DNA of 64,000 nt from Pseudodesulfovibrio hydrargyri (GCF_001874525.1 NZ_LKAQ01000004.1:1951590-2015589), one strand, 5' to 3'; positions 42,732 to 51,994 are shown, counted from the stretch's first letter. Notes: generated from the sequence alone by a model not told the origin. Numbers and translations are program-made.

Positions 42732-44450
42732 CTACAAGGCCTCGATCAGCGAGGTCAGGGCGGTGCTCTGGGAGTCGTAGGTGGCGAGCAGGGCGTCCAG
42801 GGCGGCGTACTTGCGCTCAAGCGACGTTTCCATGGCGTCGAGCCGCTTTTCCTCGTTGTATATCTGGTTGTCCAGGCTGGTGACGTTCTCCTCGTAGTGG
42901 TTGATGAGGATGGTCAGGGAGCCGGTCTCCGCGTTGGTCACCGTGTCCAGGGAGTCGGACAGCTCGCCGATCTTGCCCTGCTTGACCCGGGCCGTGCCCG
43001 AGTAGTCGCCGTCCGCGGCCGTGCCCACGGAGATATACAGCCCCCTGGCGTCGCCCGAACCGGCCAGGATGGTCCAGCCGTCCACCGTGGCCTCCTCGCC
43101 GTCGATGTACGCCGAGACCAGCTGCCCGCCGGACACGGTGTATTCCACGCTGTGCTCCCCGGCCCCGGTGACCCCGTCGATGACCGAAATGACCTGGAAG
43201 TCCTCGCTGTCCGACTCGCCCTCGGCCCGGGCCGCGAACAGGGAGGCCACGGCCTCGGCGTCGTTGTCCAGGGCCTCCTCCAGGTCGTCCTCGTCCAGGA
43301 GCAGCTGGCCGTAGGTGGCCGAGTCCTCGTCCGTGTCCGTGGAAAAGCCGATCTGGGACAGGGCGTTGTAGTAGTCGCCGCCGGTCTCCTCGTCGTAGCG
43401 CGTGAACCCCAGGGCGGACGAGGACAGGATGGATTTGATGTTGTTGTAGACGATGTCCAGGGCGTAGCTGTCCACGGTGTAGGTCTCCTCGTCCGAGTCC
43501 TCCTCCTCGGTCACCCGCCCGGTCAGGATCTGGAAGTCCTCGATGACCGCGTTGAGCGCCTCCTGGAACTCCACGATCTTGTCGAACATGTCGTCCGTGT
43601 CGTAGCCCACCGAAACCTGCAGGGTATCGCCGTCCGTGGTGTCCTTGAGCTCGAAGGTCAGGCCGTCGATCACGTCGTCGATGGAGTTGGAGTCGCGCTC
43701 GATCCAGTCGTCCTCGCCCGGCGGGAAGCCGTCCACCTTGATCCGGGAATTCTGTCCGGCCTGGGTGTTGACGAACCCGGCCGCGCTCATGCCGGTCAGG
43801 GTGCCCGTGCCGGTCACGGCCAGGGTGTTGTCGCTGCCCGCGTCGCAGCTCTTGAGCACCAGGTAGGCCCCGTCGCCGTCGTCCATGATCGAGGCCTCGA
43901 ACTTGTCGCGGGCGTCCACCGAGCCGTTGATGGTCGAGACCAGCCCCTCCAGGGTGGTCCCGGCGGCCACGTCGATGGCGACCGCCTCGCCGCCGAACTC
44001 CACCGTCAGGGTGGTGGCCGAGGCGGCCACCACCGAGTCCCCGGAGTCGTACCCGGTCCCGGTGTTGACCCAGACATCGTTCAGTGCCAGCTGGTCGACC
44101 ACGATGGTGTGGATGCCCGCCTCGGCGCCGCCGTCCGCGTCCACCTCCACCTGGTCGTCGCTGACCTCGGCGGTCATGGAGTAGAACTCGTCGGGCTCGT
44201 CCATGTCGTCCAGGATGTCGTTGAATTCGTCGATCTCGTCCGAGAGCTGCTCCATGAGGTCGATGACGTACTCGTACTCCTCCTTCTTGTCCTGGTAGGA
44301 TTCGAGCTGGTAGCTCTCTGCGTCGATGGTGGCGTCGATGATTTCGGAGAAGTCCGTGCCGTTGCCCAGCCCGGAGAAGGACACGTCGCCCGAGGTGGTC
44401 AGCGGTTCGTAGGCCTCGACGGAGCTGGAAAGGGATGAGACGTAGCCCAT
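42732..44450 (-). CDS. fliD: Flagellar hook-associated protein 2 (filament cap) FliD
   Basis: 572 residues. N-terminal FliD domain (FSGLGNGTDFSEIIDATIDAES in part, then a long helix), two central domains with flagellin-IN-like repeats (LTVEFGGEAVAIDVA), and a C-terminal coiled-coil (LDNQIYNEEKRLDAMETSLE) ending with the typical ALDALLATYDSQSTAL. It caps the growing filament and promotes flagellin folding. A domain around residues 390-470 with VIDGVTGAGEHSVEY is an insertion. Last gene of the operon starting at 50546. Confidence 0.94.
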   Translation of the reverse strand: MGYVSSLSSSVEAYEPLTTSGDVSFSGLGNGTDFSEIIDATIDAESYQLESYQDKKEEYEYVIDLMEQLSDEIDEFNDILDDMDEPDEFYSMTAEVSDDQVEVDADGGAEAGIHTIVVDQLALNDVWVNTGTGYDSGDSVVAASATTLTVEFGGEAVAIDVAAGTTLEGLVSTINGSVDARDKFEASIMDDGDGAYLVLKSCDAGSDNTLAVTGTGTLTGMSAAGFVNTQAGQNSRIKVDGFPPGEDDWIERDSNSIDDVIDGLTFELKDTTDGDTLQVSVGYDTDDMFDKIVEFQEALNAVIEDFQILTGRVTEEEDSDEETYTVDSYALDIVYNNIKSILSSSALGFTRYDEETGGDYYNALSQIGFSTDTDEDSATYGQLLLDEDDLEEALDNDAEAVASLFAARAEGESDSEDFQVISVIDGVTGAGEHSVEYTVSGGQLVSAYIDGEEATVDGWTILAGSGDARGLYISVGTAADGDYSGTARVKQGKIGELSDSLDTVTNAETGSLTILINHYEENVTSLDNQIYNEEKRLDAMETSLERKYAALDALLATYDSQSTALTSLIEAL

Positions 44451-44459
44451 GGCGGCCTC

Positions 44460-45653
44460 CTATATGTAGTCGAGCAGGGACATGCTCATGACGCTGGACG
44501 CGGTGGACAGGACCGCCTGGTACACGTAGTTGGCCTGTTCCAGCTCGACCACGAGCTGGGCGGCGTCCGCGTCCTCGATGGAGCTTGCGGCGTTGGCGGC
44601 CAAGCTCTTGACCAGGGACTGGGAGGTCTGGGTGTAGGTGATCTTGTTCTCCCTGGCGCCCACACCGGCCGCTCCCGCCTCCACGGTCTCGTGGCAGTCG
44701 CCCAGGTCTTCCAGGCATTGGGCCACCGCGCCGGAATCGCCGCTTTCCATGTGGACGATGCAGTCGGACAGGGTCTCGAACAGGTTGGGCGAGCCATAGG
44801 GCTGGCCCGTGGCCTGGTCCACCCCGCCGAAGATGTCGCTGCCCACGGTGGTCATGTCCTCGGACGTGCTCTCGGACACGGCCACGGACATGGCCTTGTC
44901 GCTGCCGGTATAGACGCAGGCCTGGCGCAGTGAGAACCGCGAGCCGCCCCCGTCATCGTCGGCCGCCGTGACGGCCGTGCCCGAGGCCAGCTCGACCTGC
45001 GCGTCGGCCAGGTCCAGGACCGTGTCGCCCGAGGCCAGAACGGCCGAAGTCCAGGTCTCGCCGCCGTCCGTGGAGTATTCGTAATCCAGGGCGTCCGTGC
45101 CCACCGCGCCGTCCGAGGTGAAGCGCACGGCCACGGTGCCGTCCACCTCGCCGGTCAGGTTCACGAAGTCCGTCCGGCTCGGGGAGTCGCCCTGCAGGGT
45201 CACGCCCAGTCCCATCTCGTAGGCGTTGTCCTCGGTATCGTCCCCGGCAAAGATCGAGTCCGAGCCCATCTGGGTGTTGGCGATGGCGTAGAGCGCGTCC
45301 AGGTAGCCCCGCATCTCCAGGGCCATCATCCGCATTTCCTCGTCGGTGTAAGTCTCGGTGGAGGCCTGCTCGGCCAGTTCCAGGGCCGCGGTGATGGTCT
45401 CGCTGGCCGTGGACAGGACCTGATCTGCGGTATCCAGGTAGTCCAGGGCCACGCCGCAGTTGTCGAGGTAGCCGGTCAGGGACTGCTGGAAGCCGCTCAA
45501 CTCGACCATCCTGCCCATGCCCGCCGGGTCGTCGGACGGGCTGTTCACCTTCTTCTGGCTGGAGTTCATGATCGTCAGCTCGGTGACGTCGTTGAGCGAC
45601 GAGTTGATCTGGTTCAGGGACAGCGAGAATATTTGTGCCGTGCTGATGCGCAT
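44460..45653 (-). CDS. flgL: Flagellar hook-associated protein 3 FlgL
   Basis: 397 residues, about 80 longer than E. coli FlgL. The N-terminal helix region MRISTAQIFSLSLNQINS and the stretch NSPSDDPAGMGRM are flagellin-like; the C-terminus ANYVYQAVLSTASSVMSMSL closes the D0 coiled coil. The central insertion (about 155-255) holds YSTDGGETW, a motif also found in FlgK of this operon. It joins hook and filament through FlgK. AAGGAG precedes the start; 16 bp after flgK. Confidence 0.93.
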   Translation of the reverse strand: MRISTAQIFSLSLNQINSSLNDVTELTIMNSSQKKVNSPSDDPAGMGRMVELSGFQQSLTGYLDNCGVALDYLDTADQVLSTASETITAALELAEQASTETYTDEEMRMMALEMRGYLDALYAIANTQMGSDSIFAGDDTEDNAYEMGLGVTLQGDSPSRTDFVNLTGEVDGTVAVRFTSDGAVGTDALDYEYSTDGGETWTSAVLASGDTVLDLADAQVELASGTAVTAADDDGGGSRFSLRQACVYTGSDKAMSVAVSESTSEDMTTVGSDIFGGVDQATGQPYGSPNLFETLSDCIVHMESGDSGAVAQCLEDLGDCHETVEAGAAGVGARENKITYTQTSQSLVKSLAANAASSIEDADAAQLVVELEQANYVYQAVLSTASSVMSMSLLDYI

Positions 45654-45669
45654 GTCGGTCTCCTTTGAG

Positions 45670-47685
45670 TCAGACCAGGTCCAGGACGGTGTCCATCATT
45701 TCCCTGGTCACGCTGATGATCTGTGCGGCGGCCTCGTAGGCCTGCTGGTACTTGGTCAGAGCGATGAGCTCCTCGTCCACGTTGACCTCGGTGGTCGAGG
45801 CCTGCTGCTCGTAAAGGTAGTCCACCGAGGTCTGGGCGTAGGTTTGTTTGAGCTCGGCGGCGGACGCGGCCGAGCCCACCGAGGCCACCAGGGCGGCCAG
45901 GGCCGAGGTCAGGGTGGTCTCGGTCCCGCCCACGGTCACGGTCTCGTCGCCCAGCCCGGCCAGGATGGTGGCCGTGTCATTGGAGCCTGTGGCCACCAGG
46001 CCGTCCTCGCCCACCGCGCCGGTGTTCAGGTGCGTGGTGTCCGTGGCCACGTATTCGTCGATGCCGATGTTCCCGGCGTCCGTGCCGGTGAAGTAGGTGT
46101 TCACCCCCAGGGCGGCCAGGACGCCCGAGGTGTCGCCCGCGATCTCGAACTCCATGTCCGTGCCCGCCGTGAGCTGAAGTTGCCCGTCGGCAGTGACCGT
46201 GGCCGTCAGCTCACCGCCGAAGGCCGCGTTGATGTCGGCGGCCAGGTCGTCCAGGGAGTCGGCCGCCGGGTCCACGGACAGGATGGACGAGGTCGAGACG
46301 TTGCCGTCCGCGTCGTAGGTGATCAGGGCCAGCTCGCCCGCCTGGATGTTGTCCGCGAAGTACAGGCCGCTGTCGGCCAGCGCGGCCGAGGTGTCATCCG
46401 CCGCGTAGCTCGCGTTCAGGGACGTGTGATGCGCCAGCCCCGCGCCCTGGGAGTGGGCCGAGTTGACCTCCCAGATGATCGACTCGGCCAGGGCGTCGAG
46501 CCCGTCCATGGTGTCGTAGACCGTGTCGTCGCGGGTGGTGAACAGCCCTGCCAGGCTGCCGCTCTGCGTGCGCCCGGACACGGTGTCCCCGCCGTCATCG
46601 GTCAGGGGGGTGATGTTCTTCAGCTCCCCGTCGCCGGATTCCCAGTACAGGCCGGACTTGGCCATGACCGTGTAGCGGTCGCCCTGGGCGTGGTCCATGG
46701 TGCCGTCCTCGAACCACAGGGTGACGCCCTCGATTTCCACCGCGCCGTCCTCGCCATCGGCGGTGTAGAGCATGACGTCGCCGTCCTCGTCGGTCAGCCA
46801 TGTGTTGCCGCCGTCGGTGGAGACCTTGAACTGGGCCGTGCCGTCCGCGCCCGGGGTGACGAACTCGATGAGCAGTTCCTCGCCGGATTCGCCGGAGTAG
46901 GCCAGGGTCCCGTCGTAGTCCGAGCCGCGCACCAGGGATGCGCCGGTCCGGGCGTCGGCGTAGACCAGGTTGTGGGTGTCGGTGCCGTCCACGAGCGTGT
47001 AGCCCTCCTCGGTCAGGATGGTGACCGTGCTGTCGGAATGGTAGAGGACGTCCACGCCGATGAGGGCGTCCAGTTCCCGGATCATCTGGTCGCGGTCGGC
47101 CACGGCCTGGTTGTCGCCCGGGTTGGCGGCCACGGCCGCGTTGGCCTTGGCCAGGTCGTCGATCAGCTGGTTGGCCTCGTCCACCTGGTCCTGAATGTCC
47201 GCGTTGATGGCCTCGACCATGGCGTCCAGGGTGGAGGAGGTGGAGTTCAGGGCGTAGACCAGGGTTTCGGTCTGGCCGAGCAGGTCCTCGCGGGCGGACA
47301 GGGAGTCCGGGTCCGTGACCAGCTCGTTCCAGGCGTCGAAGAACTCCTCCATGACGTCGGACAGGCCGCCCTCGGACTGGTTCAGCAGGGAGTCGAGCTG
47401 GTTCAGGTAGTCCAGGGAGCTTGACTGGGCGGCCAGGTCGGCCAGGGCGTCCAGGTACTGGGTCTCCACGAACTTGTCCCACTCGGACTGGATGGCCGTG
47501 ACGTCCGCGCCCGTGCCCACGGTCAGCCCCAGGGCGGTGATGGAGCCCGAACTCTCGTAGACCACCGAGGTGCGTTGGTAGCCGGTGGTGTCCGCGTTGG
47601 CGATGTTGTTGGACGCGTTGTTGACCGAGACCTGCGCGTTTTGCAGGGCGGTCTTCCCTATGTTGTAGAGATTGTTGATCATCAC
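45670..47685 (-). CDS. flgK: Flagellar hook-associated protein 1 FlgK
   Basis: 671 residues, longer than the 547 of E. coli. It starts with NLYNIGKTALQNAQVSVNNA and the rod/hook signature SNNIANADTTGYQR, and ends with the conserved LTKYQQAYEAAAQIISV. The middle includes a large insertion with STDGGNTWL and the segment VNSAHSQGAGL typical of FlgK. It forms the first junction ring between hook and filament. It is 21 bp after flgE. Confidence 0.94.
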   Translation of the reverse strand: MMINNLYNIGKTALQNAQVSVNNASNNIANADTTGYQRTSVVYESSGSITALGLTVGTGADVTAIQSEWDKFVETQYLDALADLAAQSSSLDYLNQLDSLLNQSEGGLSDVMEEFFDAWNELVTDPDSLSAREDLLGQTETLVYALNSTSSTLDAMVEAINADIQDQVDEANQLIDDLAKANAAVAANPGDNQAVADRDQMIRELDALIGVDVLYHSDSTVTILTEEGYTLVDGTDTHNLVYADARTGASLVRGSDYDGTLAYSGESGEELLIEFVTPGADGTAQFKVSTDGGNTWLTDEDGDVMLYTADGEDGAVEIEGVTLWFEDGTMDHAQGDRYTVMAKSGLYWESGDGELKNITPLTDDGGDTVSGRTQSGSLAGLFTTRDDTVYDTMDGLDALAESIIWEVNSAHSQGAGLAHHTSLNASYAADDTSAALADSGLYFADNIQAGELALITYDADGNVSTSSILSVDPAADSLDDLAADINAAFGGELTATVTADGQLQLTAGTDMEFEIAGDTSGVLAALGVNTYFTGTDAGNIGIDEYVATDTTHLNTGAVGEDGLVATGSNDTATILAGLGDETVTVGGTETTLTSALAALVASVGSAASAAELKQTYAQTSVDYLYEQQASTTEVNVDEELIALTKYQQAYEAAAQIISVTREMMDTVLDLV

Positions 47686-47706
47686 GTCCTCCTGTCAGGC
47701 CCGCGC

Positions 47707-49257
47707 CTAGCGCTTCAGGCCGATGGCCGTGGACAGCAGGGTGTCGGCCGTGGTGATGATCTTCGAGTTGGCCTGGTAGGCCGCCTGGATGATGATCAGG
47801 TTGGTCAGCTCGGTGGCCGTGTCCACGTTGGACTGCTCCAGGGAGTTGGAGGCCAGGGTCCCGAACCCGGCCGAGCCCGGCGTGCCGATGATCGCCTGGC
47901 CGGAGTCCGTGGTGGCGGAGTAGAGGTTGCCGCCCTCGGAGTAGAGCCCCTGGTTGTTGGTGAAGTCGGCCAGGGCGAAGGTGTACAGCTCCTGGCTCTG
48001 GCCGTTGGTGTAGCTGCCCTCGATGACGCCGTTCTCGCTGATGGTGATGTCGGTCAACTCGCCGGGCGCGTAGCCGTCCTGGCTCAAGGTGTAGGTGGCC
48101 GAGCTGGACGTGGTGCTGGTGGTGGCCCGGGTGGACAGGACCCCGGTGTTGAACGCGGGCAGCTGGTCCGGGGTGGTCGTCGCGGTGAAGTCGTCCAGGG
48201 AGTCGATCCCGCCCGAGGTGTCCCAGCCCGTGCCCGTGGCGAAGTCCGAGTTGGAGATGCCGAAATCCAACGATATCTCCTGGTTCTCGGCCGCGCCGGT
48301 GAAGTTGGCCTCGAACACGGGCAGCCCGTTGTCGTCGAATTCGGCCAGGACCCAGTTCTCGGCTGCCAGGGGATCGGTGGTGTCGGTCGGGGTATCGGAC
48401 AGGGTGAAGGCGGTCATGGACTGCAGGTCGCCCGAGGACGAGAAGGTCAGGGTGCCGGTGACGAGCATGCCCGCGCCGCTGGTGTCGGCCATGTCCGTGC
48501 CCGCGAAGTCGCGCATGTCCTCGTCCGCGTCGCAGCAGACCGTGTATTCCCAGACGATGGAACCGTCGTCGGTGGTCACCGGGTCGTAGTACACGGTCAG
48601 GTCGTGGGCCGCGCCGTTCTCGTCGTAGACCGAGATGGTCGTCTGGTAGGCGTAGCGCGAGTCGTCCAGAGCGGGGTCCGAGGTGCCGTCGTAGATCTCG
48701 AACAGGGAGGCGTAGGGGTTGGTGGAGGAGGCGGTATTGTCCGTCTCGGTGGAGTCCAGGTTGACCTGGATGGCCACTTCGCTGGTGGCCTGAGGCGGGG
48801 ACTGGGAGTTGTCCAGCTGGATGTCCACCAGCCCGCCGGTGATGGAGCCGTCCACGGTCTCCCAGCCCTGGACCCGGTTGCCGTGGGAGTCCACCAGATA
48901 GCCGTTGGTGTCGAAGGTGAAGCCGCCGTCACGGGTGTAGTAGGTGGTGTCCGTGTCCGGGTCGACCACGATGTAGAAGCCGTCGCCGTTGATGGCCACG
49001 TTCGTGACCGTGTTGGTGGACTCGTAGGCCCCCTGCGAGAAGTCCGTGGTCAGCGACGAGGTGGTCACGCCGTTGCCCACCTGGCCGATGGTCCCCCCGG
49101 CGTAGACCGTGGAGTAGAAGACGTCCTCGAAGGCGATGGACACGGACTTGTAGCCCGTGGTGGTCGAGTTGGCCAGGTTGTTGCTGACCACGGAGGTCGC
49201 CTGGCTCTGGGCCTGCAGTCCGGAGATGCCGGTGTACATGGATCCGCTGATGCTCAT
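47707..49257 (-). CDS. flgE: Flagellar hook protein FlgE
   Basis: 516 residues. N-terminal MYTGISGLQAQSQATSVVSN and SNNLANSTTTGYKS, conserved FlgE/FlgG core (NVAINGDGFYIV), and C-terminal SNVDTATELTNLIIIQAAYQ. The large Thr/Ser/Asp-rich middle (about 150-400) is the variable hook surface. CAAGGAG precedes the start. The Asp-rich, Lys-poor surface suits secretion and a saline habitat, the latter only a guess. Confidence 0.95.
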   Translation of the reverse strand: MSISGSMYTGISGLQAQSQATSVVSNNLANSTTTGYKSVSIAFEDVFYSTVYAGGTIGQVGNGVTTSSLTTDFSQGAYESTNTVTNVAINGDGFYIVVDPDTDTTYYTRDGGFTFDTNGYLVDSHGNRVQGWETVDGSITGGLVDIQLDNSQSPPQATSEVAIQVNLDSTETDNTASSTNPYASLFEIYDGTSDPALDDSRYAYQTTISVYDENGAAHDLTVYYDPVTTDDGSIVWEYTVCCDADEDMRDFAGTDMADTSGAGMLVTGTLTFSSSGDLQSMTAFTLSDTPTDTTDPLAAENWVLAEFDDNGLPVFEANFTGAAENQEISLDFGISNSDFATGTGWDTSGGIDSLDDFTATTTPDQLPAFNTGVLSTRATTSTTSSSATYTLSQDGYAPGELTDITISENGVIEGSYTNGQSQELYTFALADFTNNQGLYSEGGNLYSATTDSGQAIIGTPGSAGFGTLASNSLEQSNVDTATELTNLIIIQAAYQANSKIITTADTLLSTAIGLKR

Positions 49258-49287
49258 GATGTCGCTCCTTGAAGGGTTCGGTCGGGG

Positions 49288-49965
49288 TTACTGGGTGGCG
49301 TAGGTCACGTCGGCCAGGTTCACGGTCCGGCCGTCGTCCAGAGTCAGGATCACGCCGTCGTCGGTGTTGCTCACGCCGGTCACGGTGCCGGTGGTCGTGG
49401 TGGTGCAGCCCACGTCGTCTCCGTCCGCGTCGGTGGCCGAGGCCAGGACGTAGTAGTAGCCGTCGCCCGCCTCGTCGCCGTCGTAGTCGGTGCCGTCCCA
49501 GGTGAAGGACACGGTGCCCGCGTCGATGCCGGCGTAGGTCTGGGAGTCCACGATGGACCCGTTCGAGTCGTAGATGTTCAGGGTCACTTCGGCGGCGTCG
49601 TCGTCCAGGGTCAGGTACAGGGTGGAGATGTCGTCGCCGTCCTTGCGGATGGTGTAGCCTTCGGCCTCCACGTCCTTGCCGATGTAGTCCAGGCCGTAGG
49701 AGGCGCTCATCGAGGAGATGCTGTCGGTCAGGGTGTCCATCTTCCCGTTCATCTCGGTCAGCTGTTCGAGCTGGGAATATTGGGTCATCTGGTCGACCAT
49801 CTGGCTGTTGTCCATGGGCTCGGTGGGGTCCTGGTACTGGAGCTCGGTGCACAGCAGGCTGATGAAGTCGTCCGAGGTCAGGGACGTGGAGCTCGACGCG
49901 GTCGCGGTCGCGGTGTTCGTCGAGGCGAGCAGGGACTCGTAGTAGCTGGTGGTTTCGATGCTCAT
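49288..49965 (-). CDS. flgD: Flagellar hook assembly scaffold FlgD
   Basis: 225 residues. The N-terminal export and capping region is recognisable (DDFISLLCTELQYQDPTEPM, NSQMVDQMTQYSQLEQL), followed by a FlgD Ig-like / TUDOR-like C-terminal half (FTWDGTDYDGDEAGDGYYYV). It caps the growing hook. It overlaps the upstream sigma-factor gene by 4 bp (ATGA), so the two are translationally coupled, an unusual pairing. Confidence 0.92.
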   Translation of the reverse strand: MSIETTSYYESLLASTNTATATASSSTSLTSDDFISLLCTELQYQDPTEPMDNSQMVDQMTQYSQLEQLTEMNGKMDTLTDSISSMSASYGLDYIGKDVEAEGYTIRKDGDDISTLYLTLDDDAAEVTLNIYDSNGSIVDSQTYAGIDAGTVSFTWDGTDYDGDEAGDGYYYVLASATDADGDDVGCTTTTTGTVTGVSNTDDGVILTLDDGRTVNLADVTYATQ

Positions 49966-50546
49966 GAGACCTTCCTCCTTTCCGGGTGATCCGGTGTGTT
50001 GGTTTCGGGCGCGGGGGCCGAGGCCCCGTAGTGGGCGCGCAGCCGGTCCAGGGCCTGGAACTTGATGCTGCGCACCGTGGGCGGGGTGATGCCCAGCCTG
50101 CGGGCGATCTCCCCTGCGACCAGACCCTCCTTGTAGAAGAGGGTGATCACCTCGGCCTGGCGGTCGGTCAGCACGCCGGCGGGCAGGCTGAACAGGGCGG
50201 CCTCGGGGCCGTCCTCCGCGCCGCGCGCGGGAACGTCCGAAAGCACGGACTCCATCCAGCGCAAATTCTTTCTGTAGTAGTCGATGGCCGTGGTGCGGCA
50301 GATGATGTTGAGCCAGGTGATGAAGGAACTCTTCTCGTCGTTGTAACGCGAGATGTAGTCATTCTTGAAAATCTTCAGTGCGATTTCCTGGTATATGTCA
50401 TCTATCTCCGAACTATGGAGATGGATGTTCCTTGATTTTACGAAGTTGATAATGAGTTTATATATGAGCCTCGAATGTTCCTTGAACAGGCTGTCATAGG
50501 ATATCTCATCATACCGTTTTTGAATCTCCATTATTGTGCTGCTCAT
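49962..50546 (-). CDS. ECF-like RNA polymerase sigma factor before flgD
   Basis: 194 residues from ATG 50546 (AGGAGG upstream). Region 2 is present (DIYQEIALKIFKNDY, SFITWLNIICRTTAIDYYRK) and region 4 (VLTDRQAEVITLFYKEGLVAGEIARRLGITPPTVRSIKF) has the helix-turn-helix; regions 1 and 3 are missing, as in ECF sigma factors. The first half of the gene is AT-rich and the second half GC-rich. No anti-sigma gene is adjacent. It heads the hook and filament operon, with a sigma-54 promoter 25 bp upstream, so it may form a relay from RpoN to later flagellar or surface genes. Confidence 0.87.
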   Translation of the reverse strand: MSSTIMEIQKRYDEISYDSLFKEHSRLIYKLIINFVKSRNIHLHSSEIDDIYQEIALKIFKNDYISRYNDEKSSFITWLNIICRTTAIDYYRKNLRWMESVLSDVPARGAEDGPEAALFSLPAGVLTDRQAEVITLFYKEGLVAGEIARRLGITPPTVRSIKFQALDRLRAHYGASAPAPETNTPDHPERRKVS

Positions 50547-50570
50547 TGTGAACCTCCTGCAATGCTGTTG

Positions 50571-50586
50571 AGCAACGCAGGTGCCG
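50571..50586 (-). promoter_or_regulatory. Sigma-54 promoter of the flagellar operon
   Basis: Minus strand reads CGGCACCTGCGTTGCT: GGCAC at -24 and TTGCT at -12 with GG and GC exactly 10 bases apart. Only the first base differs from the TGGCAC-N5-TTGCW consensus. The predicted start is about 50559, a leader of about 13 nt to AGGAGG and ATG 50546. The AT-rich sequence further upstream (50600-50700) could hold activator or IHF sites. Confidence 0.82.
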
Positions 50587-50825
50587 TTCGACATCAAGAT
50601 TACGTCAATTTGGATTGTTTTTTGTTCATGAAATGTTGGCGGGAGATAAAGATTTTTCGCCGGGCAACGGTTTTTGCCTGAGAAACTGAAGAAAATTTAA
50701 GGCGGGTCGGCGCGTGAAGGGGCGCGGGGCGGCCCGGACCGGGCGCGCGGCGGGAGGGGGGAGTTTTTTGCCTTCTCATGCGGGAAAAGTGCAACCGCCC
50801 GGGGGTGCCGGGCGATAGTACCAAT
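50587..50825. other. Gene-free spacer between sigma gene and flagellin
   Basis: About 240 bp. The half next to the sigma-54 promoter is AT-rich and likely regulatory; the half next to flagellin is GC-rich. No gene is supported. Confidence 0.5.
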
Positions 50826-50860
50826 GGGGGACCGGCCCCGAAGGTTCGGAACCGGCCCCC
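50826..50860 (-). terminator. Imperfect hairpin after flagellin gene
   Basis: GGGGGACCGG...CCGAA pairs with TTCGG...CCGGCCCCC with one bulge and two mismatches, 16 bp after the flagellin stop on the minus strand. No T-run follows. It is a likely transcript end or stabiliser. Confidence 0.5.
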
Positions 50861-50876
50861 GGTGAGAAGGTGCGGA

Positions 50877-51737
50877 CTAGCCGCCGATGAGCGACAGGGC
50901 CATTTGCGGGAGCGAGTTGGCCTGCGAGAGCATCGCCACGGCAGACTGGGTTATGATCTGCTCCTTGGTGTACTCGGTCATTTCGGTGGCCACATCCACG
51001 TCGGAGATGCGCGATTCCGAGGCCTGCAGGTTCTCGGCCTGGATTTCGAGGTTGGAGATGGTCGCGGTCAGCCTGTTCTGCATGGAGCCCAGGTTGGCGC
51101 GGATGTTGTCCTTGGAGACGATGGCCGAGTTCAGGGCCGCAAGGGCGTTCTGGGCGGCCTCCTGGGTGGAGACCACGGCGCCGGCCTTGTCCGCTCCGGC
51201 GGACAGCCCCACGCCCAGGGACGAGGCGGTCGTGCTGCCTATGGTCACGGCGTACTTGTCCTCGGCCGCGTCGTTGCCCGTGCCGAAGTGGATGGTCACG
51301 CCTTCGGCCGAGAGGTTGCCGTTGAGCAGGTAGATGCCGTTGAAGTCCGTGGCGCTGGCGATGCGGGTGATTTCCGAGGCCATGGCCTGGTACTCGGAGT
51401 CGATGATCAGCCGCTGGGCGTCCGTGTAGGTGCCGGTGGCGGACTGCTCGGCCAATTCCTTCATGCGGATGAGCTTCTCATCGATGACGGACAGCGCGCC
51501 GTCGGCGGTCTCGATCATCGAGATGCCGTCGTTGGCGTTGCGGATGCCCTGGTTGAGGGTGGAGATGTCCGAGCGCATCAGTTCGCGCACGGCCAGCCCG
51601 GCGGCGTCGTCGGCCGACGAGTTGACGCGCAGGCCCGAGGACAGCCTTTCCGTGGACGTGCCCAGCTTGGTGTAGGCGCTGTTCAGGTTCCGGGCCGCGG
51701 CATTCGCCATGAGGTTGTTGTTGACTACGAGAGACAT
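50877..51737 (-). CDS. fliC: Flagellin
   Basis: 286 residues from ATG 51737 (AAGGAGG upstream), a short flagellin. N-terminal D0/D1 MSLVVNNNLMANAAARNLNS and LRVNSSADDAAGLAVRE, C-terminal D1/D0 ENLQASESRISDVDVATEM and the ending SQANSLPQMALSLIGG. The variable middle is only about 90 residues, so the filament surface is simple. It is monocistronic, upstream of and in the same direction as the hook operon. No clear sigma-28 or complete sigma-54 promoter was found in front. Confidence 0.96.
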   Translation of the reverse strand: MSLVVNNNLMANAAARNLNSAYTKLGTSTERLSSGLRVNSSADDAAGLAVRELMRSDISTLNQGIRNANDGISMIETADGALSVIDEKLIRMKELAEQSATGTYTDAQRLIIDSEYQAMASEITRIASATDFNGIYLLNGNLSAEGVTIHFGTGNDAAEDKYAVTIGSTTASSLGVGLSAGADKAGAVVSTQEAAQNALAALNSAIVSKDNIRANLGSMQNRLTATISNLEIQAENLQASESRISDVDVATEMTEYTKEQIITQSAVAMLSQANSLPQMALSLIGG

Positions 51738-51910
51738 GATTCCTCCTTGAATGGTTATGCTTCCATGCATTTTCTCCGTCACGATGATCGGAGAACCAAA
51801 ACTGCCCCATGTATACGGATGCAATATGGATATCGTTCATGGAGGAAAAAAATTCCGCGTGCCGTTTTGCGCGGTAGTATGTCGTTTTCTGAATAGTAAA
51901 TGGATATTTC

Positions 51911-51929
51911 TTAATGTTCTTAACATTAA
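51911..51929. promoter_or_regulatory. Perfect AT-rich palindrome between flagellin and regulator
   Basis: TTAATGTT-CTT-AACATTAA, 8-bp perfect arms, 3-bp centre, 66 bp before the response-regulator start and 174 bp before the flagellin start (divergent). It is the only strong symmetric site in this interval. It could serve the OmpR-type regulator itself or a flagellar repressor. Confidence 0.45.
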
Positions 51930-51994
51930 TTAACGCTGATTTTATGTCATAATTTCTTCTGAATCTTTATGATGCATTCAAAAGGAGCATGCTG

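Noticed and set aside
51849..51864. Sigma-54-like -24 element (CGGCACG) upstream of flagellin
   Set aside because: The required GC at -12 is absent (TTTT instead), so it is not a credible sigma-54 promoter.
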